From assembly GCF_018524365.1 (NCBI RefSeq), contig NZ_JAEKFT010000012.1:1-64000 (forward strand): a DNA stretch of 64,000 bases, written 5' to 3'. Origin of the DNA: Denitromonas iodatirespirans (GTDB lineage: Bacteria > Pseudomonadota > Gammaproteobacteria > Burkholderiales > Rhodocyclaceae). Positions 1 through 8,054 of this stretch are shown piece by piece. Within the stretch, counting starts at the first letter, position 1. Each line of letters begins with the position of its first letter. Below the pieces are notes generated by a model that was not told where the DNA came from, did not search any database, and worked only from the letters and a program-made list of their open reading frames with translations. A program made the translations under genes and the position numbers.

Positions 1-120
1 TCATCTTGCGCGAGCCTCATGTTTGTCATACAAAGGAACCCTTCAAGCAGAAGGGCGAGGCTCGATTGTGACCACTCCGGCGCCGACGCGGCAGCGGCGG
101 ATTCTCCGCGTAGCGGCTTC
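1..120. other. 3' end of an upstream cassette, no gene assigned
   Basis: This stretch precedes the first attC-like site. Short open frames cross it on both strands but none has a convincing start or recognisable product. By position it should be the tail of the preceding gene cassette, cut by the window edge. That is inference from the attC-like site that follows. Confidence 0.3.
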
Positions 121-216
121 GTCCAACCCCTCCGTCAACTGGACCGCCTGCAAGCTGCACTTGCAGGTTCGCTCCGGCCTTCGGCCTCCGCCGGCCGGTT
201 ACGTCGAACGTTGAGG
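121..216 (+). repeat. attC-like recombination site (first)
   Basis: The site starts with GTCCAAC (121-127), which fits the R'' consensus RYYYAAC, and ends with GTT at 210-212, the start of an R' core. Between them are inner arms around GTCAACTGG and CCGGTTAC that pair with an unpaired base, as L''/L' do, plus nested hairpins (CCTGCAAG/CTTGCAGG). The usual GTTRRRY core is interrupted after GTT by the end of the insertion sequence. If the insertion is removed, the core reads GTTAGCC. Assignment rests on structure only. Confidence 0.7.
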
Positions 217-1984
217 CTGTAGAAAAACCCCTTCACCCCGCCCCCGCCAGATAATGCTTTTCGTATAATCAAGCATCGCCTTTGCGGAGTCTCGCGATGC
301 CACGCTTCAAGACGCCCGACTACGGCCTGAAGATGATCCCGGTGGATTTTGCGGCGCAGGTCGTGCCCGGCTCCTTCGAGTTTGCGCTGTGTCATCTGGT
401 CGATCACGAGCTGGATCTGTCCGCGCTTCGCGAGCGCTTTTGCAACGATGCCGGCGGCGCGCCTGCTTTCGATCCGGCGGTGCTCCTCAAGATCGTGTTG
501 CTCGGCTATTCACGCGGCTTGAGCAGCTCGCGCACCATCGCCGCCGCCTGTGCTCACAACGTGTTGTTCATGGCTGTCTCCGGCGACAGCTGCCCGCACT
601 TCACCACCATCGCCGCCTTCGTCTCCGAGCTCGGTGACGAGGTGACCAGGCTATTCACCCAGGTGCTGCTGGTGTGCGACCGCCAAGGCTTGATCGGTCG
701 GGCGTTGTTTGCCGTCGATGGGGTGAAGCTGCCATCCAGCGCCTCCAAGGCCAGGAGCGGCACACAGGCAGACTTTCTGCGCGAGGCCACGAAGATGGAG
801 GCAGCGGTCAAGCAGATGATGGCCTCGCATGCGGCCGGCGATGCGCAATCTCAACCCGAAGAAGCGCGCGTTCGGGCCGAGCGCACCCGTGAGCGCCTCA
901 CGCGCGAAGCGGCGCAGATCCGCGCCTGGCTGACCGAACACCCGGAAGATCGCAAGGGCGCCAGAGGTGCCGTGCCCCTGTCCAATCGCACCGACAACGA
1001 ATCGGCCAAGATGGCCACCGGCAAGGGCGTCATTCAAGGCTACACGGGCGTGGTCAGCGTCGATGCCAAGGCGCAGATCGTGCTCGATGCCCAGGCCCAT
1101 GGCACTGGCAGCGAACAGGCCCTGTTGCTGGGGACAGTCGATGCCACCGAACCGTATCGCAGCGAGCGTACCGCCCTGTGTGCCGATGCCGGATACCACT
1201 CGGAAGCGAACCTCAAGCAACTGGCCGAGTGTGGCATCGACGCTTGGATCTGCGACAACCACTATCGCAGTCGCGACCCGCGCTACGCGGGGCAGGCCAA
1301 ACACAAGACCAAGCCGGACCCGCTGTGGGACAAGTCGGCCAAAGAGAACAAGACGCGCTGCTTCCGGCCGCAGGACTTCCAGCTTGCCGAAGACCACAGC
1401 CACTGCCTGTGCCCGGCGGGCAAGCGGCTGTATGCCAACGGCTCGAACTGCACCATCGGCGGACGCCACGCGATCAAGTTCTGCGGAGCCGAACGCGACT
1501 GCCTGCCGTGTGAGCTACGAAGCCAGTGCCTGAGGAAACCCGACACCACCAAGACCCGGCAGGTGGCTTTCTTCATGGGCAAGCGGGACGGCACCCAAAG
1601 CCACACCGAGCGCATGAAGGCGAGGATCGATTCGGACACCGGCAAACGCATGATCGCGGCGCGCTTCGCGACGGTCGAGCCGGTATTCGGCAATCTGAGG
1701 CACAACAAGCGGCTGAGCCGCTTCACGCTGCGCGGCAGACAGAAGGTCGATGCTCAGTGGAAGCTGTGGTGCATGATGCACAACATCGAGAAGCTGGCGC
1801 ATCACGGGTATGCGGGATAGATTACGGGGGTGGTGCACCCCTCGGCACTTGGAACCCTGAGCGGATCGATGAATCAAGGCAGAAAGATGCCGAAGCGAAT
1901 GGACTGAACGGATGATGGATTCCCCCGCACCGGCGAACGCCGGGAAGATCGACTCGGCCCGGAAACGGGTTTTTCTACAGCGTC
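213..1984 (+). mobile_element. IS1182-like insertion sequence inside an attC core
   Basis: The left end GAGGCTGTAGAAAAACCC (213-230) and the inverted right end at 1967-1984 match at 17 of 18 positions. Between them is one transposase gene. The flanks read GTT on the left (210-212) and GTT on the right (1985-1987), as expected for a 3-bp target duplication. Deleting the element and one GTT restores GTTAGCC, a perfect attC R' core. Exact ends are inferred from the repeats. A second short copy of the same end lies at 2549-2564. Confidence 0.75.
297..1820 (+). CDS. IS1182-family transposase
   Basis: A 507-residue DDE transposase. The N-terminal third has the DUF772-type region typical of IS1182 and related families. 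The C-terminal part has the cysteine-rich stretch (CLCPAGKRL, then CELRSQC) and the conserved EPVFGNLRHNKRL block near residue 460 that carries the catalytic Glu. The ATG at 297 is chosen because a GGAG lies at 286-289; an upstream TTG at 282 in the same frame lacks this spacing. The frame is intact and the element has both ends, so it may still be mobile. It is the only gene of the insertion sequence. Confidence 0.88.
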   Translation: MPRFKTPDYGLKMIPVDFAAQVVPGSFEFALCHLVDHELDLSALRERFCNDAGGAPAFDPAVLLKIVLLGYSRGLSSSRTIAAACAHNVLFMAVSGDSCPHFTTIAAFVSELGDEVTRLFTQVLLVCDRQGLIGRALFAVDGVKLPSSASKARSGTQADFLREATKMEAAVKQMMASHAAGDAQSQPEEARVRAERTRERLTREAAQIRAWLTEHPEDRKGARGAVPLSNRTDNESAKMATGKGVIQGYTGVVSVDAKAQIVLDAQAHGTGSEQALLLGTVDATEPYRSERTALCADAGYHSEANLKQLAECGIDAWICDNHYRSRDPRYAGQAKHKTKPDPLWDKSAKENKTRCFRPQDFQLAEDHSHCLCPAGKRLYANGSNCTIGGRHAIKFCGAERDCLPCELRSQCLRKPDTTKTRQVAFFMGKRDGTQSHTERMKARIDSDTGKRMIAARFATVEPVFGNLRHNKRLSRFTLRGRQKVDAQWKLWCMMHNIEKLAHHGYAG

Positions 1985-1985
1985 G

Positions 1986-2546
1986 TTAGCCATCATGGAT
2001 GCCGCGCGGCGGAAACTACTGAAGCAGCAAGGGAAGTTAGAAATTGAAAGACGGTCTGCGGAACGGAAAGCCCGATCTGCGGCCTTGCTCCCCGACATGA
2101 TGGCTGCGCTTTCCCATAGCGGAAATCTGCCGGCCAATCCTGAGCGCTTACGGGGCGACGATCGGGAGCGGTTTGAGAAGGAGCTTTGGGTTCGTGAAAA
2201 GAAGCCAACAATCCGTGAAGAGCAGCTGAATTCTGCTTTTATTCCGTTGCCAGACACAAATGGCAAATGGAAGGGGCATCCGTTGAGCTACTTCATGTGT
2301 AAGCGGTGCAAGTCGGCGTTGCCGGCCATACCACCCTCCAGGCCGATATACGCATCGAGGTGTGCATGCGGAAATATGTCCTGGTTAAAGATATTCAACT
2401 TCGCAAGGCTCTTCGTTCGTGACCCAAAGAAGCTTCTCTCAATCGCGCTGTTTGCCAGAGCCAAAAATGATGGCTAACAAGTCGGTCAAGGCGCTCCCGT
2501 CGGTCGCTTGGACGCGCCGCACGCGGCGCGCCCCTTACCTCATTCG
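1986..2546 (+). mobile_element. Complete integron gene cassette, 561 bp
   Basis: The cassette begins just after the G of GTTAGCC (1985-1991) and ends at the G of the next core (2546). The R'' of its own attC, GGCTAAC (2472-2478), is the exact reverse complement of GTTAGCC. That is what a circularised cassette should show, because its attC closes on its own first bases. It holds one ORF that starts 4 bases after the core and whose TAA stop lies inside R'', the standard compact cassette layout. Confidence 0.8.
1995..2477 (+). CDS. Cassette-borne protein of unknown function
   Basis: A 160-residue protein I do not recognise. The first 60 residues are highly charged and probably helical (KLLKQQGKLEIERRSAERKARS). 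The middle has CKRC and, about 25 residues later, CACG, so it could bind a zinc ion through four cysteines. The C-terminal tail is rich in Phe, Leu and Lys. There is no signal peptide or clear membrane span. The gene has no strong ribosome site, which is common in cassettes that are read from an integron promoter. The base composition is lower in GC than the neighbouring chromosome, which fits transfer. Confidence 0.7.
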   Translation: MDAARRKLLKQQGKLEIERRSAERKARSAALLPDMMAALSHSGNLPANPERLRGDDRERFEKELWVREKKPTIREEQLNSAFIPLPDTNGKWKGHPLSYFMCKRCKSALPAIPPSRPIYASRCACGNMSWLKIFNFARLFVRDPKKLLSIALFARAKNDG

Positions 2547-2552
2547 TTGAGG
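2472..2552 (+). repeat. attC site of the cassette
   Basis: R'' is GGCTAAC. Next come L'' TCGGTCAAGG and, at the far end, L' CCTTACCTCA, which pair with one base left out. The R' core is at 2546, where GTT is followed by GAGG of an IS end rather than the expected purines and pyrimidine. The start and end resemble the aadA-type attC layout (TAACAA..TCAAG, then CTTA.CTCA..CGTT). The central part is the GC-rich palindrome GCGCCGCACGCGGCGC. Confidence 0.8.
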
Positions 2553-2564
2553 CTGTAGAAAAAC
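2546..2564 (+). repeat. Remnant end of the same insertion sequence in a second attC core
   Basis: GTT followed by GAGGCTGTAGAAAAAC repeats the exact junction at 210-228. After 2564 the sequences diverge: here there is TAGTTCC instead of the IS interior. The remnant suggests a second insertion at the same position of another attC, later deleted down to 16 bases. Confidence 0.6.
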
Positions 2565-2716
2565 TAGTTCCGGAAATTTTCGATGACGACTTTGAAGATT
2601 CGACCTCTCCGATCGCCCCGTACTGGGCGATCGGCAACCGCCAAAGGATCAAGCCCCCACAAAAATGGCTGCTTCGGCATGTTGCCGGGTATTCCTGCAG
2701 CCTCGTTGGGCATGAC

Positions 2717-3220
2717 ATGAGGCAGATTGCGCTTTCCGACAAGAAGTTGCGAGGTATCCCGCGCCGAATCCGTGCGTTGGAGAAGTGGGCTCAAGGTTTT
2801 TCAGGCTACGGCCGGCCTCAGTCTGAGGCGTTGGAGCGCTACTTCAATTGGAAGATTCCGGTTCATTCCGCGCTGGTGCAGGGGCGTCAAACAAATCTGG
2901 GCATTCAATCCCGCTGCGTCGCCGCGCTACTGAAAGCAGCGAGTTGCCTGACAGAGGCATCATCTACCGCTTCGAACGGCTATTACCGTGTGGCGTGCCT
3001 GATTACATGGCCTTGGTTGCATCAAAGCGAAGTGACGATCTTCTACGACAAGAGCTATTACGAAAGTTTTCTCGGAAAGACCAATGCTCTTGCTCCGAGG
3101 CGCATCTCCGAAAAGCTCTCATTGTCGGTGCCCGCACGTTTCTTGGAGCATGGGCACGACATAACACAACCGGAAGACACTTTCCCCGTTGAGTCGTGGT
3201 GTATTGGGGAGGAGGCGTAG
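2717..3220 (+). CDS. DUF3916-like protein, possible cassette gene
   Basis: A 167-residue protein with an N-terminus (MRQIALSDKKLRGIPRR, then a WKIPV stretch and HSALVQGRQTN) that resembles DUF3916 proteins as I remember them. The function of that family is unknown. The frame stays open upstream to at least 2561 and reads like coding sequence (LVPEIFDDDFEDSTSP), so the gene could have begun earlier and lost its 5' end at the IS remnant. The ATG at 2717 also fits a normal family start. A GCCCAAC five bases after the stop suggests a cassette end. Confidence 0.6.
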   Translation: MRQIALSDKKLRGIPRRIRALEKWAQGFSGYGRPQSEALERYFNWKIPVHSALVQGRQTNLGIQSRCVAALLKAASCLTEASSTASNGYYRVACLITWPWLHQSEVTIFYDKSYYESFLGKTNALAPRRISEKLSLSVPARFLEHGHDITQPEDTFPVESWCIGEEA

Positions 3221-3224
3221 TCAT

Positions 3225-3248
3225 GCCCAACCCATCATTCCATCGGTC
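3225..3248 (+). repeat. Possible truncated attC (5' half only)
   Basis: GCCCAAC fits the R'' consensus and the next bases (CCATCATTCC) resemble the start of the first attC (CCCTCCGTCA). No matching L' and R' follow; the sequence runs instead into a lysR fragment. This may mark the broken end of the cassette array. Confidence 0.3.
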
Positions 3249-3258
3249 TTGCGTGTAA

Positions 3259-3474
3259 AGCCGCGCTGGCGGGGCCGGTTTGGCCATGGGGCGGCGCCCG
3301 ATGGTCGATGAATGCCTGGCGCGCGGTGAGCTGGTCGCGCCCTTTGGCACCGATGGCATCCGCCTCAGCGCGTATTACCTCGTCTGGCCCGAGGGCCGGC
3401 CGGTGTCCGCCAGCGCCGGCGCGGTGTTGCGCTGGATGACATCGCAGGCGGATGCCGGTGTGCCGGGCGACTGA
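3259..3474 (+). pseudogene. 3' fragment of a LysR-family regulator gene
   Basis: The frame after the TAA at 3256 reads GLAMGRRPMVDECLARGELV, then APFG and AYYLVWPEG, ending at a TGA. This is the C-terminal tail of a LysR effector-binding domain of the GcvA type, about 70 codons. The DNA-binding domain and most of the sensor domain are missing. It lies just after the cassette material, so the rest was probably lost when that material arrived. The internal TTG at 3280 is unlikely to be a real start. Confidence 0.7.
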
Positions 3475-3503
3475 GGCCCGACAAGGGCCCGGCGGGGCTG
3501 AAT

Positions 3504-3549
3504 GAAAAAGGCCGGCATGACGCCCTCCGGGGGGAGGGGCATGCCGGCC
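3504..3549 (-). terminator. Rho-independent terminator of mttB
   Basis: GGCCGGCATG (3510-3519) pairs with CATGCCGGCC (3540-3549), with a nested CCCTCC/GGAGGG in the loop. On the minus strand the stem is followed by five T residues. Confidence 0.8.
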
Positions 3550-3587
3550 GATCGATGGCGGCGGTCCCGGACGGGTCACCGCGCGGA

Positions 3588-5150
3588 TCAGATGTTGGAG
3601 TCCGGGAAGGATTCCTTGCGCCGGTTGATGTAGTCGAGCAGGGCCTCGTCGACGGCCGGGTCGATGGCGGGCGCCTCGTACTCGGCGAGCATTTTCTTCC
3701 AGCGGGTGTTGGCGCGTTGCGCCATGTCCTGCCGGCCTTCGAGGTCCCACTGCTCGAAGCTGTTGTTGTCGGCGATCGGCGAGCGGTAGAAGGCGTTCTC
3801 GAAGTTGGCCTGGGTGTGGGCGCAGCCGAGGAAGTGCTTGCCGGGGCCGACTTCGCGGATGGCGTCCATCGCTTGGCCGTTCTCGGACATGTCGACGCCG
3901 CCCATCATGATCTGCATCATGCCGGCCTGATCGGCGTCCATGACGAACTTCTCGTAGCCCATCGCCAGGCCGCCTTCGAGCCAGCCGGCGGTGTGGAGGG
4001 CGAAGTTCACGCCGGCCAGCGCCGTGGGCAGCAGGGTGTTGGCACTTTCGCTGGCGGCCTGGGCATCGGGCACCTTCGAGGCGGTCAGCGATCCGCCGGA
4101 GCGGAAGGGGACACCGAGGCGACGGGCCAGATTGGCCATCACATACAGCACCAGTGCCGGCTCGGGCGTGCCGAAGGTCGGCGCACCCGACTGCATCGAC
4201 ATCGAGCTGGCGAAGCTGCCGAACACCACCGGTGCGCCGGGGTTGACGAGTTGCACGAAGGCCATGCCGGCCATCGCTTCGGCGAGCGTTTGGGCCGCGG
4301 TGCCGGCCACCGTGACCGGCGACATGGCGCCGGCGAGGATGAAGGGGGTGACGACGCAGGCCTGGTTGTTGCGCGCGTAGACTTTGGCGGCGCCGAGCAT
4401 GGTGTCGTCGAAGGTCATCGGCGAGTTGGCGTTGATCAGGTTGATCACCGCGGTGCGCGGCTTGCCGGTTTCCGGGTCGATCCACTGGTCGCCGAACAGG
4501 ATCTTGGCCATCTCGACCGTGTCCTGGGCGCGCGAGGGATGCGTGACCGAGCCCATGAAGCACTTGTCGGAGTACTTCATGTGGCTGTAGACCATGTCGA
4601 AGTGGCGCTTGTTGACCGGCAGGTCCACCGGCTCGCAGATGGTGCCGCCGGAGTGGTGCATGCTGGGCGACAGGTAGGCCAGCTTGACGAAGTTGCGGAA
4701 GTCTTCGATGTTGCCGTAGCGGCGGCCATCATCCAGGTTGTGGATGAAGGGGCTGCCGTAGGCCGGCACGAAGACCGTGTTGGCCCCGCCGATGCGCACG
4801 CTGCGCTCGGGGTTGCGGGCCACTTGGGTGAATTCGCGCGGGGCGTTGTCCTGGATCAGCTTGCGGCACATGCCGCGCGGCATGCGCACGCGCTCGCCCT
4901 GCACGTCGGCGCCCGCATCGCGCCAGATCTGCAGCGCTTCGGCATCGTCGCGAAAATCGATGCCGATCTCCTCGAGGATGATGTCGGCGTTGTTTTCGAT
5001 GATCGCGAGCCCCTCGTCGTCCAGGACTTCGTAGTAGGGGATCTTGCGACTGATGTAGGGCGCTTGCGTGCCTTGGCTGCGCGAGCGTGCCGCGCGGCGT
5101 TCTTCGCTGCCGCCGCGGCCGGCGCGCCGGCGACTCGGTGTGGTAGTCAT
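3588..5150 (-). CDS. MttB-family (trimethylamine methyltransferase-like) corrinoid methyltransferase
   Basis: A 520-residue member of the MttB superfamily (COG5598). Members move a methyl group from a quaternary or tertiary amine to a corrinoid protein. The frame has no in-frame TAG, so this is a non-pyrrolysine member; characterised members of that type include glycine betaine methyltransferase MtgB. The Arg-rich start (RRRAGRGGSEERR) is followed by the usual helical lead-in and TIM-barrel body. The start at 5150 has a GAGGAG upstream; a longer frame to 5504 overlaps the next gene. It sits beside betaine genes, so betaine or a relative is the likely substrate. No corrinoid protein gene is seen nearby. 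Confidence 0.82.
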   Translation of the reverse strand: MTTTPSRRRAGRGGSEERRAARSRSQGTQAPYISRKIPYYEVLDDEGLAIIENNADIILEEIGIDFRDDAEALQIWRDAGADVQGERVRMPRGMCRKLIQDNAPREFTQVARNPERSVRIGGANTVFVPAYGSPFIHNLDDGRRYGNIEDFRNFVKLAYLSPSMHHSGGTICEPVDLPVNKRHFDMVYSHMKYSDKCFMGSVTHPSRAQDTVEMAKILFGDQWIDPETGKPRTAVINLINANSPMTFDDTMLGAAKVYARNNQACVVTPFILAGAMSPVTVAGTAAQTLAEAMAGMAFVQLVNPGAPVVFGSFASSMSMQSGAPTFGTPEPALVLYVMANLARRLGVPFRSGGSLTASKVPDAQAASESANTLLPTALAGVNFALHTAGWLEGGLAMGYEKFVMDADQAGMMQIMMGGVDMSENGQAMDAIREVGPGKHFLGCAHTQANFENAFYRSPIADNNSFEQWDLEGRQDMAQRANTRWKKMLAEYEAPAIDPAVDEALLDYINRRKESFPDSNI

Positions 5151-5292
5151 GATCTCGCTCTCCTCGGTGTGTTCAGGGGTCGGTGTCGGCAGTATGTGGA
5201 TTGGCCGCATGCGTTCGCATGACGCGGAGCGACACTGGGATAGCCAATCACGCCATGCCGGCGGGTAAATGAGATTTCGTCTGGTCGGTGAT

Positions 5293-7338
5293 TCATCGCA
5301 CCGCGCAGGCCTGTTCGGCGGCGCCCCCGATGCGTGCACACGGGGGGCCCGAGGCGACCGCGGTGAGCCGCATTTCGAAGAACACGTCGCCGTCGATGTC
5401 GTTGCTGACCTTGTTCTCGTCATGCTCGAACGCGACCTGCACGGAGGCGGCGCCGGCCGCCAGGGCGAGCTCGGTCGCCTCGGCGGCCGCCAATTCACGG
5501 GCATGTTCGATGGCGGTGTCGAGTTGGCGGAAATCCTTCGGGCCGCGCTGGGTAAACACCCGGAAGGTGCCGCGCACCGGTTGCGCGATGGTCAGGTGCA
5601 CCCGCTGCGCCACCTCGCCGAGCACCGCGCCGACGGCATTGGCCACTTCGGCGAAGCGCGGCATGTAGAGGCCGACCCGCAAACCCTGGGCGACCTCCGG
5701 GTAGTAGCTGGCGGCCGGGCCGCCGACGGCCACCACCGGCGTGTCGGCGGCGAACGAAATCGAGAACACCGAGGGTTTCGTCGGGTCCCGGCGCTGTTCG
5801 AGGGTGATTTCGGTGAGCAGCCGCGAGAGCTTGTCGGCCTGAGCCGCGGCGAGCTGGTTCTGCTCGTGCAGGCCGGCCTCGATCAGCTTCTGGCTGATCC
5901 CCTCGATCACCAGATCGAAGACCTGGCGCGAGGGGCCTTCGGCGTCGCCTTCCGGCCAGGTGCCGAAACCGTACAAGTGGCGCATCTGGCGGGCCCAGAT
6001 GCGTGCGCCCAGCATGGCGGCCGGGGTGCTCCAGTGGCTCGAGATGCCCAGCACATGCGCCGCGTCGGTCGGGGTGAAGCCGCTGTAGATGGCCATGCCC
6101 CTGCGTTCGAGTCGCGCCAGCGCCCGTGCCAGGCGGCGGTCCTCGACGACGGTGCGCTCGATGTCCACCGGCCCCTTGGCAAGCCGTTCCCAGGCCTGTC
6201 GCTCGTCGTCCGGCAGGCGCCCGAGCTGCGCCTCGTCGTGTTGCAGGCGCAGCGCGAAGCGCAGCTGGCTGCCGTTGGGTGAGGAGACGGCTTGCCGCTC
6301 CAGGGCCGGCAGCACTTCCGGGTGCTCGCTGGCCAGCAGGCTCAGCGGCACGACCCGGCGCGGGCCGATCGCGATGCCCAGGCCGCCGCTGAAACGTACC
6401 TCGCTGTCGCCGCCCAGCCCGATCGAGTAGATGCGGACCGCCTCGATCATCGGTTGCCAGCCGCCGATCAGCGCGCCGTCGAAGGAGAGTTCGGGGCGCC
6501 CGTTGCGGACCACGGCGATGTCGGTCGTCGTGCCGCCCATGTCGGCGACGATGGCGTCGCGCAGGCCGGACAGCGCACAGGCCCCGAGCACGCTTGCGGC
6601 AGGCCCGGAGAGCACGGTGCCGACCGGGCGCTGCATGGCGGAGCTGGCATTGACCAGGGAGCCGTCGCCCTTGACGATCATCAGCGGCGCGTGGATGCCA
6701 CGCGCGGCGAGGATGGTCTCGACGGACTCGATGAGCTGTTGCACGTGGGCGATCATGCGTGCGTTGAGTGCGACCGTGGCCGCGCGCCGCGGCGCGCCGA
6801 GCGAGGAGGCCAGTTCGTGTCCGCAGGTTACCGGCTTGTGCGAGAGCTCGCGCACCAGTTCGCGCACCCGGATCTCGTGGCCGGGGTTGCGCACGCTGAA
6901 GGTGGCCGAGATGGCGAAGGCCGAGACCTTGTCGCGCCAGTTGAGGATCGCAGCCCGCACGGCCTGTTCGTCCAGCGCCGTGTCTTCCTGGCCGGCGGCG
7001 TCATGCCCGCCGGCGATAGTCACGATGGATTCCGGGCCGAGCAGTTCCGCGAGCCCGCTGTTGCGGACCTGCTGCTCGTCGTAGCCGATGAGCAGGGCGC
7101 ATACCGGCGAGCCCTTGCCCTCGACCACCGAATTGGTGGTGAGCGTCGTCGACAGGGAGACCATCGCGACCTCGCCCAGGTGCTCCGGGGGCAGGCTGTC
7201 GATCGCGCGGGCGATGCCGACGGTGAGGTCATGCCGCGTCGTCAGTTGCTTCGCGACTGCAACGACCTCGCGCCGGTCGTCGACGAGCGCCGCGTCGGTG
7301 AAGGTGCCGCCGGTGTCGATACCGAGCATCAAGCTCAT
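5293..7338 (-). CDS. Hydantoinase A / oxoprolinase-family protein (HyuA-like)
   Basis: A 681-residue ASKHA-fold protein. DTGGTFTD near residue 8 and DMGGTTTDIAVV near residue 280 are the two phosphate-binding motifs of the N-methylhydantoinase A and 5-oxoprolinase family. These enzymes use ATP to open cyclic amides, usually with a HyuB partner. No hyuB is present here. The start has GAGGAG eight bases upstream. It lies 142 bp before mttB on the same strand, so the two are probably transcribed together. It may act on a nitrogen compound such as a betaine-type ring; alternatively the ATPase fold could serve corrinoid reactivation, but no iron-sulfur motif is visible. Confidence 0.85.
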   Translation of the reverse strand: MSLMLGIDTGGTFTDAALVDDRREVVAVAKQLTTRHDLTVGIARAIDSLPPEHLGEVAMVSLSTTLTTNSVVEGKGSPVCALLIGYDEQQVRNSGLAELLGPESIVTIAGGHDAAGQEDTALDEQAVRAAILNWRDKVSAFAISATFSVRNPGHEIRVRELVRELSHKPVTCGHELASSLGAPRRAATVALNARMIAHVQQLIESVETILAARGIHAPLMIVKGDGSLVNASSAMQRPVGTVLSGPAASVLGACALSGLRDAIVADMGGTTTDIAVVRNGRPELSFDGALIGGWQPMIEAVRIYSIGLGGDSEVRFSGGLGIAIGPRRVVPLSLLASEHPEVLPALERQAVSSPNGSQLRFALRLQHDEAQLGRLPDDERQAWERLAKGPVDIERTVVEDRRLARALARLERRGMAIYSGFTPTDAAHVLGISSHWSTPAAMLGARIWARQMRHLYGFGTWPEGDAEGPSRQVFDLVIEGISQKLIEAGLHEQNQLAAAQADKLSRLLTEITLEQRRDPTKPSVFSISFAADTPVVAVGGPAASYYPEVAQGLRVGLYMPRFAEVANAVGAVLGEVAQRVHLTIAQPVRGTFRVFTQRGPKDFRQLDTAIEHARELAAAEATELALAAGAASVQVAFEHDENKVSNDIDGDVFFEMRLTAVASGPPCARIGGAAEQACAVR

Positions 7339-8054
7339 GCACCGCTCCTCGCCGGCGATCGCGCCGGGCTGTCGATCGAACGTGGCGCCGCGCGCATGCG
7401 CGAGCGCTGCCCGGGCATCGGTGGGGCGTCGTGACACCCGGTGCCGCGCTGCTTGCGGTCCGAACCTGGCCATGGAGCAATTGGGGTGTCGCCACTCACC
7501 GGGGTGCCTCCTCTGATGTCCGCGAATCGCTCGTCGGACGAGTCGTCTTCGACGCACGCTGGTGTTGCTCGTGCACAGCGAATTGTTCGCGCACTTGTCG
7601 GTGCGCGCATGTCTCCATGCGACTCACCATATTCAAAATTCGCCATGCCGTGCACGGCGCCGGATGCCGCTCCGTGCTTGCCTTTTGGCGGCTATGTCGC
7701 CGTTCGGGTGGCGATCCTGCTGCGAACGGATGTGAATGCTCCGCAAGCGGTGTTCGGTGGCCGGGGACTTGGGTGTCGATTGGATGGCGTCGGCAGGAAG
7801 GTTGGTGTCGCATTTGGACAAAGGCGCACCGCGCGGAGGGATAAATTAACCACAGCGTCTGCGGTGTCTTTGTGCCGGCCAGGCGCGTGCTGCCGTGGCG
7901 TTTCGATGGCGATGTCCTGAGCCTTTTTGCCCTCGGTGCCCGGATGGCTGGCGCGTCCTCTTGGTGAGCTCACCAGGGGCGCGCTTTCATAATTGAGCGT
8001 TCGATCTACGAGATCGGCCGCCGCGCGACGCCAGCGATGGTGTAAGGAGGAGTG
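7339..8054. promoter_or_regulatory. Divergent intergenic region, no gene supported
   Basis: These 716 bases separate the minus-strand hyuA-mttB pair from the plus-strand gbdR-like gene. Several open frames cross it but overlap one another and show no family features. It should hold the promoters of both directions. AAGGAGG at 8044-8050 is the ribosome site of the regulator. Confidence 0.5.

Noticed and set aside
3588-5150. Pyrrolysine-encoding mttB
   Set aside because: The frame contains no in-frame TAG and the ORF is complete, so this is the non-pyrrolysine type.
5151-5504. N-terminal extension of mttB to 638 residues
   Set aside because: It overlaps the end of the hyuA-like gene, is not MttB-like, and the ATG at 5150 has a good ribosome site.
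7441-7920. Open frame of about 159 codons between hyuA and the gbdR-like gene
   Set aside because: No ribosome site of note, low-complexity composition and no family; other frames over the same bases are equally open.
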